Positions 15,835 through 25,908 of a stretch of DNA of 64,000 nucleotides are shown here, piece after piece. The stretch spans positions 496,001 through 560,000 of the forward strand of contig NZ_NEXX01000001.1 in the NCBI RefSeq assembly GCF_002174125.1, written 5' to 3'. Positions within the stretch are counted from its first letter, which is position 1; each line of letters begins with the position of its first letter. The DNA is from Acinetobacter populi. GTDB lineage: Bacteria > Pseudomonadota > Gammaproteobacteria > Pseudomonadales > Moraxellaceae. A program made the position numbers and the translations under genes. The notes under the pieces were generated by a model. It made no database searches. It was not told where the DNA came from and worked only from the letters and a program-made list of their open reading frames with translations.

Positions 15835-18261
15835 TTATATCTTTCTGTATCTTCGCGCTGCTGCCATACCCATTAAAGCCAACACACTCAACCAGCCCAG
15901 ACTACCACCACCGCTATTACTCGCACTGCTACTTTCTGTACTAATTAATTTTACTGTTGCAGTATTTGATAATTTTGCATCAGCATCAAAAAACTCGTAA
16001 GTAATGGAATAGTTAAACTTATTAAAGCTATTTTTCGGTTTAATCGAAATCTTACCACCATAGCACATGGCTCCAGACTCATCAGGACATGCTCTGCTAT
16101 ATTCGGCAACAATAGTTAAGTTACTGTCAATCGTACCGAATTTTATTGGCGCACTCACCCCATCTGGATAAACATAAAATGCCTTTTTCCCGGCTGGATA
16201 ATTGATCTGATCCGATGAACCATCACCATTATCGTGATCATTGGCCAATACATCCAGATCAACTTGCTGATCTGTTCCATACTTCATACTATATTCATCA
16301 TCTACAGCAATCGGTGCAATGTTCACAAAAGAAGCTTGTGCCAAACCAACAGACTGAATTGATGGATCAGACTTTAACTGAATGGTATATTTACAATAAC
16401 TATAGTCACCAGCAGCCGATTGCTCGTCGTCAGTCCGGTACATGACTAACTGCTGAAGTGTGCTATTCCACTCACATCTGAGCGCTGGATCATTCTCGCT
16501 AGGCAGATTATTCACATTTCCAGATGAAAATACATCCTGCCCTGTCCCCAAGACTTCAGCTTTCACCGTATAAAGGTCTGCACTAAACTGTTGAATCACC
16601 CGGGAACCATCATTATTCTGGATTTCCTGCGGCACACTATTGGCAAATACATCGAAATAAACCTGACGATATTTTTGCGCTGCTTTGTAATCTATGATCT
16701 TTTGAGCATATAGATCTCGCTGAATCTTATAATAGGTCAGGAATTCTGCCTGTGTACTTTTATCATCAAGCAGGTTTTGATAAAAATCTTTTTGTTCGGT
16801 AAAACCATCAATTAGTGCAACTTGAGATGAATTGGTATTGGAAAGATCAGAAGCTGAAAGCCGGACTAATTCGGTCGCGCCAATATCACAGGAATTATTA
16901 TTGCTTTCCAATAATTGCAGACTATCTGCCAATCGTGTAATGCCACGCTGATCTTCACTACTACATGCTGCACTGGTATCACCCAAATTGACCAATGGAT
17001 TGCTGGCATTACTCTGTAAAAAGTACATCGGCATAAATGCCGTAACATCGGTTGCTGCCTGTAATCCGGTCAGCACTGTTGCCTGAGCAACATTACTTAA
17101 ATCGACAGTATTGGTATTTTCATCTTTCAAGGTGTCATATGGCATATAGCAATAACCATCACTATTCGCAGATTTAACCAGAGCGTTATACCATAAGCCA
17201 ACGTTGGCCGTTGCTTTCTCTGCCAGTTCGCCCAGTAAATAACGGCAAGAATAACCTTGATTGTATGCCAATAAATTATATCTTAGCCGCTTCGCACCAA
17301 TACTGTCATATAGGAAGGTACTATAGGCAATGTTATTCACAATGGTATTGCTAATTAAACTCAAACTACTGCTATTGCTTAGAATTGAACTGGAATTGTT
17401 ATTCGGCAAGCTATCGCCAGTAAATTTAATGATACTGCCGCCATCACTGGCATTACTTGATGCGGTATTTTCAGCAATGGTATTGGCATTTAATTCAACC
17501 GTTGGCTCACCACAAAAATTTAAAACGCTCTTACTGCTAGTACCACCATTTTTAATCACAGAAGAATTGGTCAAGGTAATCGTACGAGGAGTAAAAACCA
17601 GATTATCAAGGCAACTCATGCCAAGCACTGCACCTGTAGGTGCCTGATTTTCGGAGAATACACTATCGGTAATACCAACCGCACTATTGATCCCTGCCAG
17701 ATAAATCGCACCACCATTTTCAGTCGCCGAGGAGTTGTCAATCACCACCCGATTTAAATACAATGTCCCACCCGTTTGGATTGCTCCGCCGCGTGTTGAT
17801 TTACCTTGTGTCAATCTAAGATTGTTTAAAGTTAAGGTCGCTTTTCCGGCAGTGGTATCAATTAAACCAAAACTACCATTACCTTGAATGGTGCTATTTA
17901 ACGCAGTCCGCTTAGGATAAGTGCCAGTAATTAAATCCTTTTCATCCCAGTTTGTCGCAGCAGCGCCATAAATACTAACCAAGGATCGTGGTGTCAAAGG
18001 TTTGGTAATTTTATAAACACCCGCTTGTAACTGGATAATATCTGTAACACTTGCAGCAGTTTTTCCCGCACTACAGCCACCATAGGCTTTATTTTCATAG
18101 GCTGCCGTCAAAGCTTCCCGCAACGAACAGGCATTGGCATTCTCGCCATCTTCATCATCAAAAGTTGTCACATAGATGGTCTTGTCATCAGATGTTGCCG
18201 CCATCAATGGAAATGTCGCAAGAACCGAGATTGCGAGCAAGGCTTTTTTATAGTTTTTCAT
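15835..18261 (-). CDS. CSLREA-domain surface protein with GlyGly-CTERM tail (rhombotarget type), larger copy
   Basis: An 808-residue exported protein. A signal peptide covers about residues 1-22 (ending PLMAAT). The CSLREA motif follows (NACSLREALTAAYENKAYGG), then a long region with parallel beta-helix character (residues about 80-470, many N/S-x-G-G repeats such as TRGGAIQTGG and NGGAIYLAG). A cadherin-like segment begins IAPIAVDDEYSMKYG with DLDVLANDHDNGDG. The C-terminus is a GlyGly-CTERM: SGGGSLGWLSVLALMG, then a basic AARRYRKI end. Such tails are processed by rhombosortases and usually mark type II secreted, surface-retained proteins. It starts 14 bases after its paralogue; ligand and role are unknown. 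Confidence 0.85.
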   Translation of the reverse strand: MKNYKKALLAISVLATFPLMAATSDDKTIYVTTFDDEDGENANACSLREALTAAYENKAYGGCSAGKTAASVTDIIQLQAGVYKITKPLTPRSLVSIYGAAATNWDEKDLITGTYPKRTALNSTIQGNGSFGLIDTTAGKATLTLNNLRLTQGKSTRGGAIQTGGTLYLNRVVIDNSSATENGGAIYLAGINSAVGITDSVFSENQAPTGAVLGMSCLDNLVFTPRTITLTNSSVIKNGGTSSKSVLNFCGEPTVELNANTIAENTASSNASDGGSIIKFTGDSLPNNNSSSILSNSSSLSLISNTIVNNIAYSTFLYDSIGAKRLRYNLLAYNQGYSCRYLLGELAEKATANVGLWYNALVKSANSDGYCYMPYDTLKDENTNTVDLSNVAQATVLTGLQAATDVTAFMPMYFLQSNASNPLVNLGDTSAACSSEDQRGITRLADSLQLLESNNNSCDIGATELVRLSASDLSNTNSSQVALIDGFTEQKDFYQNLLDDKSTQAEFLTYYKIQRDLYAQKIIDYKAAQKYRQVYFDVFANSVPQEIQNNDGSRVIQQFSADLYTVKAEVLGTGQDVFSSGNVNNLPSENDPALRCEWNSTLQQLVMYRTDDEQSAAGDYSYCKYTIQLKSDPSIQSVGLAQASFVNIAPIAVDDEYSMKYGTDQQVDLDVLANDHDNGDGSSDQINYPAGKKAFYVYPDGVSAPIKFGTIDSNLTIVAEYSRACPDESGAMCYGGKISIKPKNSFNKFNYSITYEFFDADAKLSNTATVKLISTESSSASNSGGGSLGWLSVLALMGMAAARRYRKI

Positions 18262-18275
18262 CTTAACGCTCCGTG

Positions 18276-20129
18276 TTAAGCTTTTGTACGTCGACGTAAT
18301 GCCAATAACAATAATCCGAAGATGCTCAGTCCACCAAATGAACCACCCGAAACTTTAATTTTATCGCTTTTAAAATCATCTGGTGGGTTTTGAATAATTC
18401 TGACTGGAATCACAATATCACGATCTGATTCTGCTTCCGAAAAACGCGAGGCAGTGGTCACAATTCTCAAATTAAACTCATCTAAACCATGCCAGTTGGC
18501 GTTGGGCACATAAACCAGCTTTCCATCTTCGTCCAGTGTAAGTTTTCCTTTGGATTGCGGCGTTGCCGAACTTTGTTCAATACGCAGACAACCAATGGTC
18601 CATGGATTACCATTTGGATCTTTATCCGTACCAAATACGTTTTTACATTCTTCTGCTGGCAACAACTCGCCATCAGCCAGATTATCGGCAATGCTCATTT
18701 CAGCAATTTCGCCATAAAAGATACTTTGACCGACACGAGAGATATTCTCAGAACTAATGACGAGCTCAATCGCGCCAAGATCACAATGCACCGCATTGGC
18801 ACGTGTCAAGCCACGCTGATCGGTATTTTCACAAGCAAACTGTCCCTGATCAGTACCATCACTATATAGACGACCACGGTTAATGATAGGTGAATCTAGG
18901 ATTGTTTGATAAATCGATAATAATCTTGGTTTAAAAAAACCTAAAAAGGCATTGTCCGGCGTTTTAAAAGGACATAATAAGCCTTTGGCTGGAGGAAGAT
19001 TGCAACTACCTTCACTACTTGAACCAGCAAATAATTGATTATTAGGCTGGGTTGATAAATCAATATTTTCGTTGCCAATCTCGCCTGTTCCGCATAACGC
19101 ACGACTCGCAACCAAATTATTATAAAATAAAGATTGGTCACCCGATGCAAAGCCGCAATCCGCGTTATTGTTCCCAGCCAGAATACTATTGGAAAGATGA
19201 GCTTTCCCTTTAGGCGCATCGAAATATAGACCTTTACTATTATCAACAATGGTCACATTATTGGCATAGACCCCATCACGCAAATTCATGAGATAGCCCG
19301 TGTTTTTAAACAGGGTACTATTTAAAATATAGGCTGCGCGAGTAAAGCTCTCTGTACCTGTAGTTTCGTCATCAAATGCATTGGTCGAATAGATAATACT
19401 GCCATTACTGTCTGTCGCTGTATTATTACGAATGACGCTATAGGTGATTCTGAATAATGGCTGACCTAAATAAAGTGCTGCCCCATTTTTTGCTTTGTTC
19501 TCGGTAAGAATGCTGTTATTCATGACCACAGAACCAGCGGAATAGGTATTAGTACCGGCAATCAAACCATCACTATAAATTGCCCCACCCTGATTGGCAT
19601 AGCCCTGAGAAATTTTTGCATAGGCAATGGTTAAAGCTTCACGATTGTAAATGATGCCACCTAAGTCTGCACAAATATTTGCACTACCACAACCCTGTAA
19701 ATTGACCTGGGTTAAATACACCGCCAGTTGGCTAATATCGGCCTTACCATCATCAATGGTGAATAAACGGTGATTGCCTGATGCTTTAATTGTGGCATTG
19801 TGCAAACCTATACTCGCGGTATCAGACGACAGATCATTATTTTGAGTTTGTATGCTCAGTGCTGCCTTGATTTCTATGGCTTGATCAAGCGTATAGACTT
19901 TATCAGATTCTAGTAAAATCGTTGAGGTTGCATCTTCACCGCCACAACCGTTATAACCAGCTTTCTTTTTATCGTCATCACTTAAATACTCATTGACATA
20001 AGTAATCGCTTCGCGCAAAGAACAGACATTATCATCTTTGACCACATCTTCTGTGGTCGTGACTTGTATCGTGGCATAGGAATGCCCAGCTAAAAATAAC
20101 AGTCCAATACCAATGCTCTTTTTAAGCAT
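18276..20129 (-). CDS. CSLREA-domain surface protein with GlyGly-CTERM tail (rhombotarget type), smaller copy
   Basis: A 617-residue exported protein paralogous to its downstream neighbour. A signal peptide covers about residues 1-19 (ending GHSYAT), then the CSLREA motif (DNVCSLREAITYVNEYL). Beta-helix-like repeats include EALTIAYAKISQGYANQGGAIY. A cadherin-like segment (GKLVYVPNANWHGLDEFNLRI) precedes the C-terminal VSGGSFGGLSIFGLLLLAL and RRRTKA, a GlyGly-CTERM. AAGGAGTAGGTGA just before the ATG is a strong ribosome site. It is the first gene of a two-gene operon transcribed away from hda. No rhombosortase (rhomboid protease) gene is present in this window. Confidence 0.85.
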   Translation of the reverse strand: MLKKSIGIGLLFLAGHSYATIQVTTTEDVVKDDNVCSLREAITYVNEYLSDDDKKKAGYNGCGGEDATSTILLESDKVYTLDQAIEIKAALSIQTQNNDLSSDTASIGLHNATIKASGNHRLFTIDDGKADISQLAVYLTQVNLQGCGSANICADLGGIIYNREALTIAYAKISQGYANQGGAIYSDGLIAGTNTYSAGSVVMNNSILTENKAKNGAALYLGQPLFRITYSVIRNNTATDSNGSIIYSTNAFDDETTGTESFTRAAYILNSTLFKNTGYLMNLRDGVYANNVTIVDNSKGLYFDAPKGKAHLSNSILAGNNNADCGFASGDQSLFYNNLVASRALCGTGEIGNENIDLSTQPNNQLFAGSSSEGSCNLPPAKGLLCPFKTPDNAFLGFFKPRLLSIYQTILDSPIINRGRLYSDGTDQGQFACENTDQRGLTRANAVHCDLGAIELVISSENISRVGQSIFYGEIAEMSIADNLADGELLPAEECKNVFGTDKDPNGNPWTIGCLRIEQSSATPQSKGKLTLDEDGKLVYVPNANWHGLDEFNLRIVTTASRFSEAESDRDIVIPVRIIQNPPDDFKSDKIKVSGGSFGGLSIFGLLLLALRRRTKA

Positions 20130-20245
20130 TCACCTACTCCTTAAGAAATGCCTTATTTTTTGTTTTTTATGGCAAGCACTATGCCAATCCGTTTCCCTAC
20201 ATACTTTCTCACAGCACTGTCAGTGAGACAAGTCAATCTCAGAAT

Positions 20246-20953
20246 TTAATGACTATACTCATCAATCAATGCAAAAATCTGTTTTAACTTTACATTTGAA
20301 AGCTTAAGTTGGTCGCCTTTAAGCAATTGCTCAAGTTTTTCCAGCGTTTGTAATAGCGTGGCTGTTTTTTGCGGTCCATGCAATAGCAGGTAATCAACAA
20401 TTGTCTGTTCAAAATGCAAACCGCGTCTCAGCATAACAGCCTTTAACAGCGCTTGTCGATCATTAAACTGCTGACCATTGGGTATCCGGATACTCACTGC
20501 CTGTGTCAGACGGGACTGTAAATCCGGAAATTGTAATTTGAGTTCGGTCGGAGCAAAGCGTGAAGAAAATACCAGTTGCCCTGTTCCCTCATAATTTAAA
20601 TTAATCAGATGAAAAATAGCTTTTTGCCATTGTGACATTCCATTAATTGCTTCGATATCATCGAGTGCAACCAGATCATAGGTATCCAATGCATGAATTG
20701 CTTCTACAGGCGCATCGAGTAATTCCAGCAATGATACATTGATTGCTGTTTTGCCAACATCAAGATAAGAGTCACAAATCGCACTTAATAAATGCGATTT
20801 ACCTGTTCCAGCTTCACCATAAATATAAAACTGCTTGATTAACCCGGTATGTAATTGTCGAATATTATCAATTACCGGTGCCCAACTTGGACCCGCAAAA
20901 TCACTTATTTTTGCATCCAAATAAGGTTCAATATCAAGCTGTAATTGACGCAT
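20246..20953 (-). CDS. hda: DnaA regulatory inactivator Hda
   Basis: A 235-residue DnaA-like AAA+ protein without the DNA-binding domain IV. The N-terminal QLQLDI (residues 3-8) fits the clamp-binding motif used to join the beta clamp. Walker A is GEAGTGKS (46-53), the Walker B region is LVALDDIEAINGMSQWQ, and sensor/box VII residues follow (SRFAPTELKLQFPDLQSRL). Hda bound to loaded clamp stimulates ATP hydrolysis by DnaA and limits re-initiation. It lies directly downstream of the PerM-type gene, a common arrangement. Confidence 0.93.
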   Translation of the reverse strand: MRQLQLDIEPYLDAKISDFAGPSWAPVIDNIRQLHTGLIKQFYIYGEAGTGKSHLLSAICDSYLDVGKTAINVSLLELLDAPVEAIHALDTYDLVALDDIEAINGMSQWQKAIFHLINLNYEGTGQLVFSSRFAPTELKLQFPDLQSRLTQAVSIRIPNGQQFNDRQALLKAVMLRRGLHFEQTIVDYLLLHGPQKTATLLQTLEKLEQLLKGDQLKLSNVKLKQIFALIDEYSH

Positions 20954-20988
20954 GTTGACCTTACCTCATTTGAGTATCATGGCTATGT

Positions 20989-22176
20989 TTATTTGGAAAC
21001 ATCATCTTTGTCGGTATCACTTGTCGGTGTGATATCATAATGGGTTTTATCTTGATCCACCGAAGCATGTAAATCAATATTTTCAATGTGTTCAGTTGTG
21101 GTAACAGGCTGTCCCCCATATAAGCGACTTTTTTCGTAACTGGCACGGAGATGTCTTAATAATACAACAATTACCGCAGCAACGGGTAAAGCAATCAGCA
21201 TTCCGGCAAAACCAAGCAATTGTGCCCCAGCAAGTACAGAAAATACGACAGCAACCGGAGACAATCCAATTTTATCGCCCAATAAAAATGGCTGTAAAAT
21301 GTACCCTTCTACGGCCTGACCAATCATAAATACCAGAAAAACCAGTGCCAGATGAACCCAGTCCATGCCAAACTGTAAAAATGAAGCAATCACTGCTGCA
21401 ACAATACCCACAGCAAATCCCAGATAAGGAATAATACTGGCTAATCCGGCCACCAAACCAATAATTAATCCAACATGCAGACCGATTAATTGTAATCCCA
21501 CGGCATAGACCAGACCGAGCAAAATCATCACCAGAAATTGCCCTTTAACAAAAGCGCCAAGTACTTCATGACATTCCCGGGCAATTTGTATCACGCTGCT
21601 TTCCATTGGACGTGGAATACTACGACGCATATGTTGCAGCATTTTTTCCCAATCCAACAAAAAGTAAAAGGCAATGATCGGCACAAGTACCAAAGTCCCG
21701 CCAATCTGAATAAAGCTTAAGCCCGATTGTGCCAGTCGTACTGCGATATCCTGAATATTATCTACACTATAGTTGGTTTGAATATAATCCATGATCGATA
21801 CCGATAATTCATCAGTATTGATTTCCATCGGTTCAAGATTAAAGGTTGTCGCAGCCCAAGGTAAAAATGTTTCATTAATCCAGTGAATCATCTCTGGAAT
21901 ATGATCCCGGGCATACATCAACTGTGCCCAAATCATCGGTACCAGAAACCACCCTACCAAGGTCAATCCAACAATAATCAAAATAAAAACCGTCGAAATC
22001 GCAAGCCAGCGAGGTAAACCAATTTTTTGCATTTTTTCGACCAGTGGACTAAACAGATAAGCCACTAAAAATGCAATGACGAATGGTAGAACTACGGGTA
22101 ATAATAAGTAGATCACCCATAAGAAGCTGGCGATTCCTGCAAGGATAAATATTCTTTTTAGCATCGGATCATGCAT
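20989..22176 (-). CDS. AI-2E/PerM family inner-membrane protein
   Basis: A protein of about 395 residues with seven to eight predicted membrane segments: an N-terminal hairpin (FILAGIASFLWVIYLLLPVVLPFVIAFLVAYLF), a soluble middle region, and a C-terminal bundle with GLVAGLASIIPYLGFAVGIVAAVIA and GDKIGLSPVAVVFSVLAGAQLLGFAGMLIALPVAA. Family members are called AI-2E transporters or PerM permeases; substrates are mostly unproven. The acidic, Asp/Thr-rich cytoplasmic tail is typical. The ATG at 22176 is preferred to the TTG at 22191. It is followed by hda and diverges from purM. Confidence 0.85.
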   Translation of the reverse strand: MHDPMLKRIFILAGIASFLWVIYLLLPVVLPFVIAFLVAYLFSPLVEKMQKIGLPRWLAISTVFILIIVGLTLVGWFLVPMIWAQLMYARDHIPEMIHWINETFLPWAATTFNLEPMEINTDELSVSIMDYIQTNYSVDNIQDIAVRLAQSGLSFIQIGGTLVLVPIIAFYFLLDWEKMLQHMRRSIPRPMESSVIQIARECHEVLGAFVKGQFLVMILLGLVYAVGLQLIGLHVGLIIGLVAGLASIIPYLGFAVGIVAAVIASFLQFGMDWVHLALVFLVFMIGQAVEGYILQPFLLGDKIGLSPVAVVFSVLAGAQLLGFAGMLIALPVAAVIVVLLRHLRASYEKSRLYGGQPVTTTEHIENIDLHASVDQDKTHYDITPTSDTDKDDVSK

Positions 22177-22319
22177 AATTATGTATCTCAATCATTTTGA
22201 TGTGTATTTTACTCGCATTAAGTAAAATATTTTTAAAAAAGATAACATTTTATGTGAGAAAAACCATAAGAGTTTTGTAGATTCAGGTATAATCAGCCGC
22301 CAATGCGGAGACTTCACTT

Positions 22320-23390
22320 ATGAGCAACTCAACTTCTACTTCAAACGCTGGCTTAAGCTACAAAGATGCCGGTGTCGATATCGAAGCTGGCGACTTACTC
22401 GTCGAGCGAATTAAATCGGTAGCAAAACGGACGACACGCCCTGAAGTCATGGGTGGACTCGGTGGTTTTGGCGCATTGTGCAAAATTCCCAAAGGTTATG
22501 AAGAACCTGTTTTGGTTTCCGGTACTGATGGTGTCGGAACCAAATTAAGACTGGCACTACAATTGAACAAGCATGACACGATTGGTCAGGATCTTGTCGC
22601 CATGTGCGTAAATGACCTTCTGGTAACTGGCGCAGAACCTTTATTTTTCCTGGACTACTATGCAACCGGACATCTCAATGTTGATGTCGCTGCCAATGTG
22701 GTTACCGGAATCGGTGTAGGCTGTGAACTTGCAGGTTGTGCATTGGTTGGTGGTGAAACTGCCGAAATGCCGGGCATGTATGAAGGTGAAGATTACGACC
22801 TTGCCGGTTTTTCTGTGGGCGTGGTTGAACACAGCAAAATCATTGATGGGTCCAAGGTCAAAACGGGTGATGTACTCATTGGTTTGGCATCAAGTGGTGC
22901 ACATTCGAATGGTTATTCTCTGGTACGTAAAATCATTGATGTCAAGAATATCGATTTAAATACCGAGCTTGATGGCAAAGCATTAAGTCAAGTGGTGATG
23001 GAACCTACCCGCATTTATGTCAAACCTGTACTACAACTGTGTAAACAAGTTGATGTTCATGCCATGGCACATATTACTGGCGGTGGATTACCTGGTAATG
23101 TACCTCGTGTCCTTCCAGATGGCTTGCGCGCACGTATTGACGAGCAATCATGGCAATGGCCAGCTTTGTTCAAGTTCTTACAGGAACAAGGACAAGTTGA
23201 ACAATTCGAAATGTATCGCACCTTTAACTGTGGTGTCGGTATGATCATTGCTGTTGATGCAAACGATGCAAAACGTACCATCGAAATCCTGACCAGTCAG
23301 GGTGAAACAGCATGGAAAATCGGTGAGATTGAAGCAGATGCAGCATCAGTAAAAGATGCTGATGAAAAAATTCGTGTCATCTTTGCCTAA
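22320..23390 (+). CDS. purM: Phosphoribosylformylglycinamidine cyclo-ligase (AIR synthetase)
   Basis: A 356-residue enzyme of purine synthesis that converts FGAM to AIR using ATP. Family hallmarks are [84 protein letters not shown] and [18 protein letters not shown]. Full length. A TATAAT at 22288-22293 lies 26 bases before the ATG and is a likely -10, although no good -35 is seen. CGGAG lies before the ATG. It is three bases upstream of purN, so the two are translationally close. Confidence 0.97.
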   Translation: MSNSTSTSNAGLSYKDAGVDIEAGDLLVERIKSVAKRTTRPEVMGGLGGFGALCKIPKGYEEPVLVSGTDGVGTKLRLALQLNKHDTIGQDLVAMCVNDLLVTGAEPLFFLDYYATGHLNVDVAANVVTGIGVGCELAGCALVGGETAEMPGMYEGEDYDLAGFSVGVVEHSKIIDGSKVKTGDVLIGLASSGAHSNGYSLVRKIIDVKNIDLNTELDGKALSQVVMEPTRIYVKPVLQLCKQVDVHAMAHITGGGLPGNVPRVLPDGLRARIDEQSWQWPALFKFLQEQGQVEQFEMYRTFNCGVGMIIAVDANDAKRTIEILTSQGETAWKIGEIEADAASVKDADEKIRVIFA

Positions 23391-23393
23391 TTT

Positions 23394-24017
23394 ATGCGTA
23401 TCGCGGTTCTCGTTTCAGGTCACGGTAGCAATCTACAAGCATTGCTTGATGCAAAACTCTCTGGCGAAATTGTTGGTGTTTTAAGCAACAGAAGCAATGC
23501 CTATGCGCTTGAACGGGCCAAACAAGCCAACATTGACACAGCGGTCATTTCCCATCAGGACTTTCCAACACGGGAAAGTTTTGATGCACGAATGCACCAG
23601 CAGCTGTTGACATGGCATGTTGATTTGGTAGTACTCGCAGGTTTTATGCGAATTTTGACACCTGATTTTGTCAAAAAATGGGAAGGTCGAATGTTGAATA
23701 TTCACCCTTCTCTGCTACCTGCCTATAAGGGCATGCATACACATCAGCGGGTTCTCAATACCGGTGATAGATTACATGGTTGTACCGTCCATTTTGTCAC
23801 AGCCGAACTTGATGCAGGACAAGCTATTGCACAAGCAATCTTATCTGTAAGTTCGCATGATACTATCGAAACACTGGCACAGCGTGTCCATCAACTCGAG
23901 CATTTTATCTATCCGCAAGTTGTTCAGTATTTCTGTAGCAAACAACTGATCTGGAATAATCATCAAGTCTATCTTAACAATCAGCCCTTATTAAAACCGA
24001 TTCGTTTTTTAGACTAA
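23394..24017 (+). CDS. purN: Phosphoribosylglycinamide formyltransferase (GART)
   Basis: A 207-residue folate-dependent enzyme that formylates GAR. It has RIAVLVSGHGSNLQALLDA at the N-terminus (phosphate loop) and LVVLAGFMRILTPDFV. The active-site block NIHPSLLPAYKGMHTHQRVLNTGDRLHGCTVHFVTAELDAGQAIAQA supplies the catalytic Asn, His and Asp. It is the second gene of purMN, starting three bases after the purM stop. Confidence 0.96.
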   Translation: MRIAVLVSGHGSNLQALLDAKLSGEIVGVLSNRSNAYALERAKQANIDTAVISHQDFPTRESFDARMHQQLLTWHVDLVVLAGFMRILTPDFVKKWEGRMLNIHPSLLPAYKGMHTHQRVLNTGDRLHGCTVHFVTAELDAGQAIAQAILSVSSHDTIETLAQRVHQLEHFIYPQVVQYFCSKQLIWNNHQVYLNNQPLLKPIRFLD

Positions 24018-24336
24018 TCGTTAAAAACAACTATTCAATTCTCTTCAAGCATAATCTATTTTTCATTATCGACTATTAATTGACCTTATCTATTTTTTTT
24101 GAACTCGCCAGTAACTAAAATAATTGAATAAATTTCAATCAAATAACAAAAAACATTGGCTTTCACTACAATTTTGTTAGTTTTTTTTCATAGATCAGTT
24201 ATATTTAGTACATAGTGAAGAAATCACTACATCTTTACTCATTTTGCATACAGTTTTTACTTTTTAACGAAGCTTAAACAACATTGCAGATGCACTAAAG
24301 ATTAGTTTAAAACCTCTTTTTCATGGATTGATGACA
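24018..24336. other. 319-base AT-rich intergenic region upstream of the FadL-type gene
   Basis: I see no open frame with a ribosome site and no inverted repeat that looks like a purN terminator. The region is strongly AT-rich and probably holds the promoter of the downstream porin gene. No operator such as a clear FadR-type palindrome was identified. Confidence 0.5.
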
Positions 24337-25827
24337 ATGAAAATCAAGACGCTTACTGCTGCACTTGCATGTGCTTTACCTATGACTGGTGCCTTTGCAG
24401 CCGCACTGGACCGCTCAGGGCAATCAATTTCTTCTTTTCTACAACCTGGAAATTATGCAGAAGCTGGTATTTCAGTTTTAGCGGCAGATGTTCAGGGTCA
24501 AGAAAGTGGTACAAGTGCTACCAACAATAAAATTGATAATATGGCCAAAGACTATTTCTTTGGTAGTGCTGCAATCAAACTTCAACCTACCGAAAATTTT
24601 TCTTTCGGTATTATCTATGACCAACCTTTTGGTGCAGATGCAAAATATTCTGGTGATAATGTATTTGTTTCCAATGATTCCAATACAATTTTAGGCGCAG
24701 ATTCATTAGCTGCACTTAGAGCAAGTACTATTGAGAACACATTTAATGCATTAACAACTGAACAACGAGTGGGCGCAGCTGTACAAGCTCAAGGTTATGA
24801 TCTAACTACTGCTGCTGGTCAAGCAGCTTATGCGACTGCACTCACCAGTTATAATGCAAGCGAAGCATATAAAAACGCGATTGATACCGCTGTTAAAGCA
24901 GGTGTTGCCACCAAAGTTGATGAAGGACTGGCTGGTGTAAATGCACTTTTAGGCAAAGGTGCAACCAATGTTAAAGTGACCACTCAAAATTTAAGTTTCT
25001 TGTTCGGTTTCCAACCAAATGAAAACTGGAACTTCTATGCAGGTCCGGTTCTGCAAAAAATTAAGGGTCAAGTTAATTTGCGTGGTCAAGCCTATAGCTT
25101 ATTTAATGGTTATGATGCTGTTATCCCTGAAGAAGATGCATGGGGCTGGTTGGCAGGTGTTGCTTATCAAATTCCTGAAATTGCCTTAAAAGCATCTTTA
25201 ACTTATCGCTCAAAAATTGACTATGATATTAATGTTAAAGAAAATATTTCGGCAATCTCTGCACTTAGTCTGTTAGGAATGGATCCGACAACGATTACAG
25301 GTACTCCAGGTAAAACCAGCATTACCACACCTCAGTCTGTAAATCTGGATTTACAATCAGGCATCATGGCAGATACCGTTGCATTTGCGAATATCCGCTG
25401 GGTAAACTGGAAAGATTTTTCGATTAGACCCTATCAGTTTGGTTTAACATCAGAAGCTGTGGGTCCACTAGTTTCACGGCCGAATGGCTTTAATCTGGTT
25501 GAATATTCAGATGATCAATGGTCTGTAACCACAGGTGTAGGACGTAAATTCAGTGATAAATGGGCTGGGAATGTTTCTGTGGGCTGGGATAGTGGTGCCG
25601 GTAATCCAGTCACTACACTTGGTCCGACCGAAGGTTACTGGAATGTTGGCTTAGGTTTACAATATAGCCCAGCGCCTAATTACTTTGTTGCCGGTGGTGT
25701 AAAATACTTCTGGTTAGGTGATGCCAAAGCGCAAACTGGTGCTCAATCAGGTGGTGAAGAATATGTTGCAAAATTTAGCGACAATAATGCGATCGCTTAT
25801 GGTTTAAAACTTGGCTATCGCTTCTAA
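24337..25827 (+). CDS. OmpP1/FadL-family outer-membrane transporter
   Basis: An outer-membrane beta-barrel of about 496 residues with a signal peptide ending GAFAA (about residue 22). It finishes with the C-terminal barrel signature IAYGLKLGYRF (terminal Phe). The strands AIKLQPTENFSFGIIYDQPFGADAKY and GVAYQIPEIALKASLTYRSKIDYDIN are characteristic of FadL, which carries long-chain fatty acids and other hydrophobic compounds across the outer membrane. An Ala-rich, apparently helical insertion at about residues 115-205 is unusual. ATG 24337 is preferred over ATG 24331 and TTG 24328. A good terminator follows. Confidence 0.87.
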   Translation: MKIKTLTAALACALPMTGAFAAALDRSGQSISSFLQPGNYAEAGISVLAADVQGQESGTSATNNKIDNMAKDYFFGSAAIKLQPTENFSFGIIYDQPFGADAKYSGDNVFVSNDSNTILGADSLAALRASTIENTFNALTTEQRVGAAVQAQGYDLTTAAGQAAYATALTSYNASEAYKNAIDTAVKAGVATKVDEGLAGVNALLGKGATNVKVTTQNLSFLFGFQPNENWNFYAGPVLQKIKGQVNLRGQAYSLFNGYDAVIPEEDAWGWLAGVAYQIPEIALKASLTYRSKIDYDINVKENISAISALSLLGMDPTTITGTPGKTSITTPQSVNLDLQSGIMADTVAFANIRWVNWKDFSIRPYQFGLTSEAVGPLVSRPNGFNLVEYSDDQWSVTTGVGRKFSDKWAGNVSVGWDSGAGNPVTTLGPTEGYWNVGLGLQYSPAPNYFVAGGVKYFWLGDAKAQTGAQSGGEEYVAKFSDNNAIAYGLKLGYRF

Positions 25828-25859
25828 GTTTTCAATTCAATATATTTCACTTTAAGATA

Positions 25860-25889
25860 AAAAATAGGGCATTTCAAATGCCCTATTTT
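25860..25889. terminator. Bidirectional terminator between the FadL-type gene and thrH
   Basis: AAAATAGGGCAT and ATGCCCTATTTT form a 12-bp stem (25861-25872 with 25878-25889), with A and T runs at the two ends. It separates convergent genes and can act for both. Confidence 0.85.
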
Positions 25890-25908
25890 TTTGCTTATTT
25901 TTATATGA

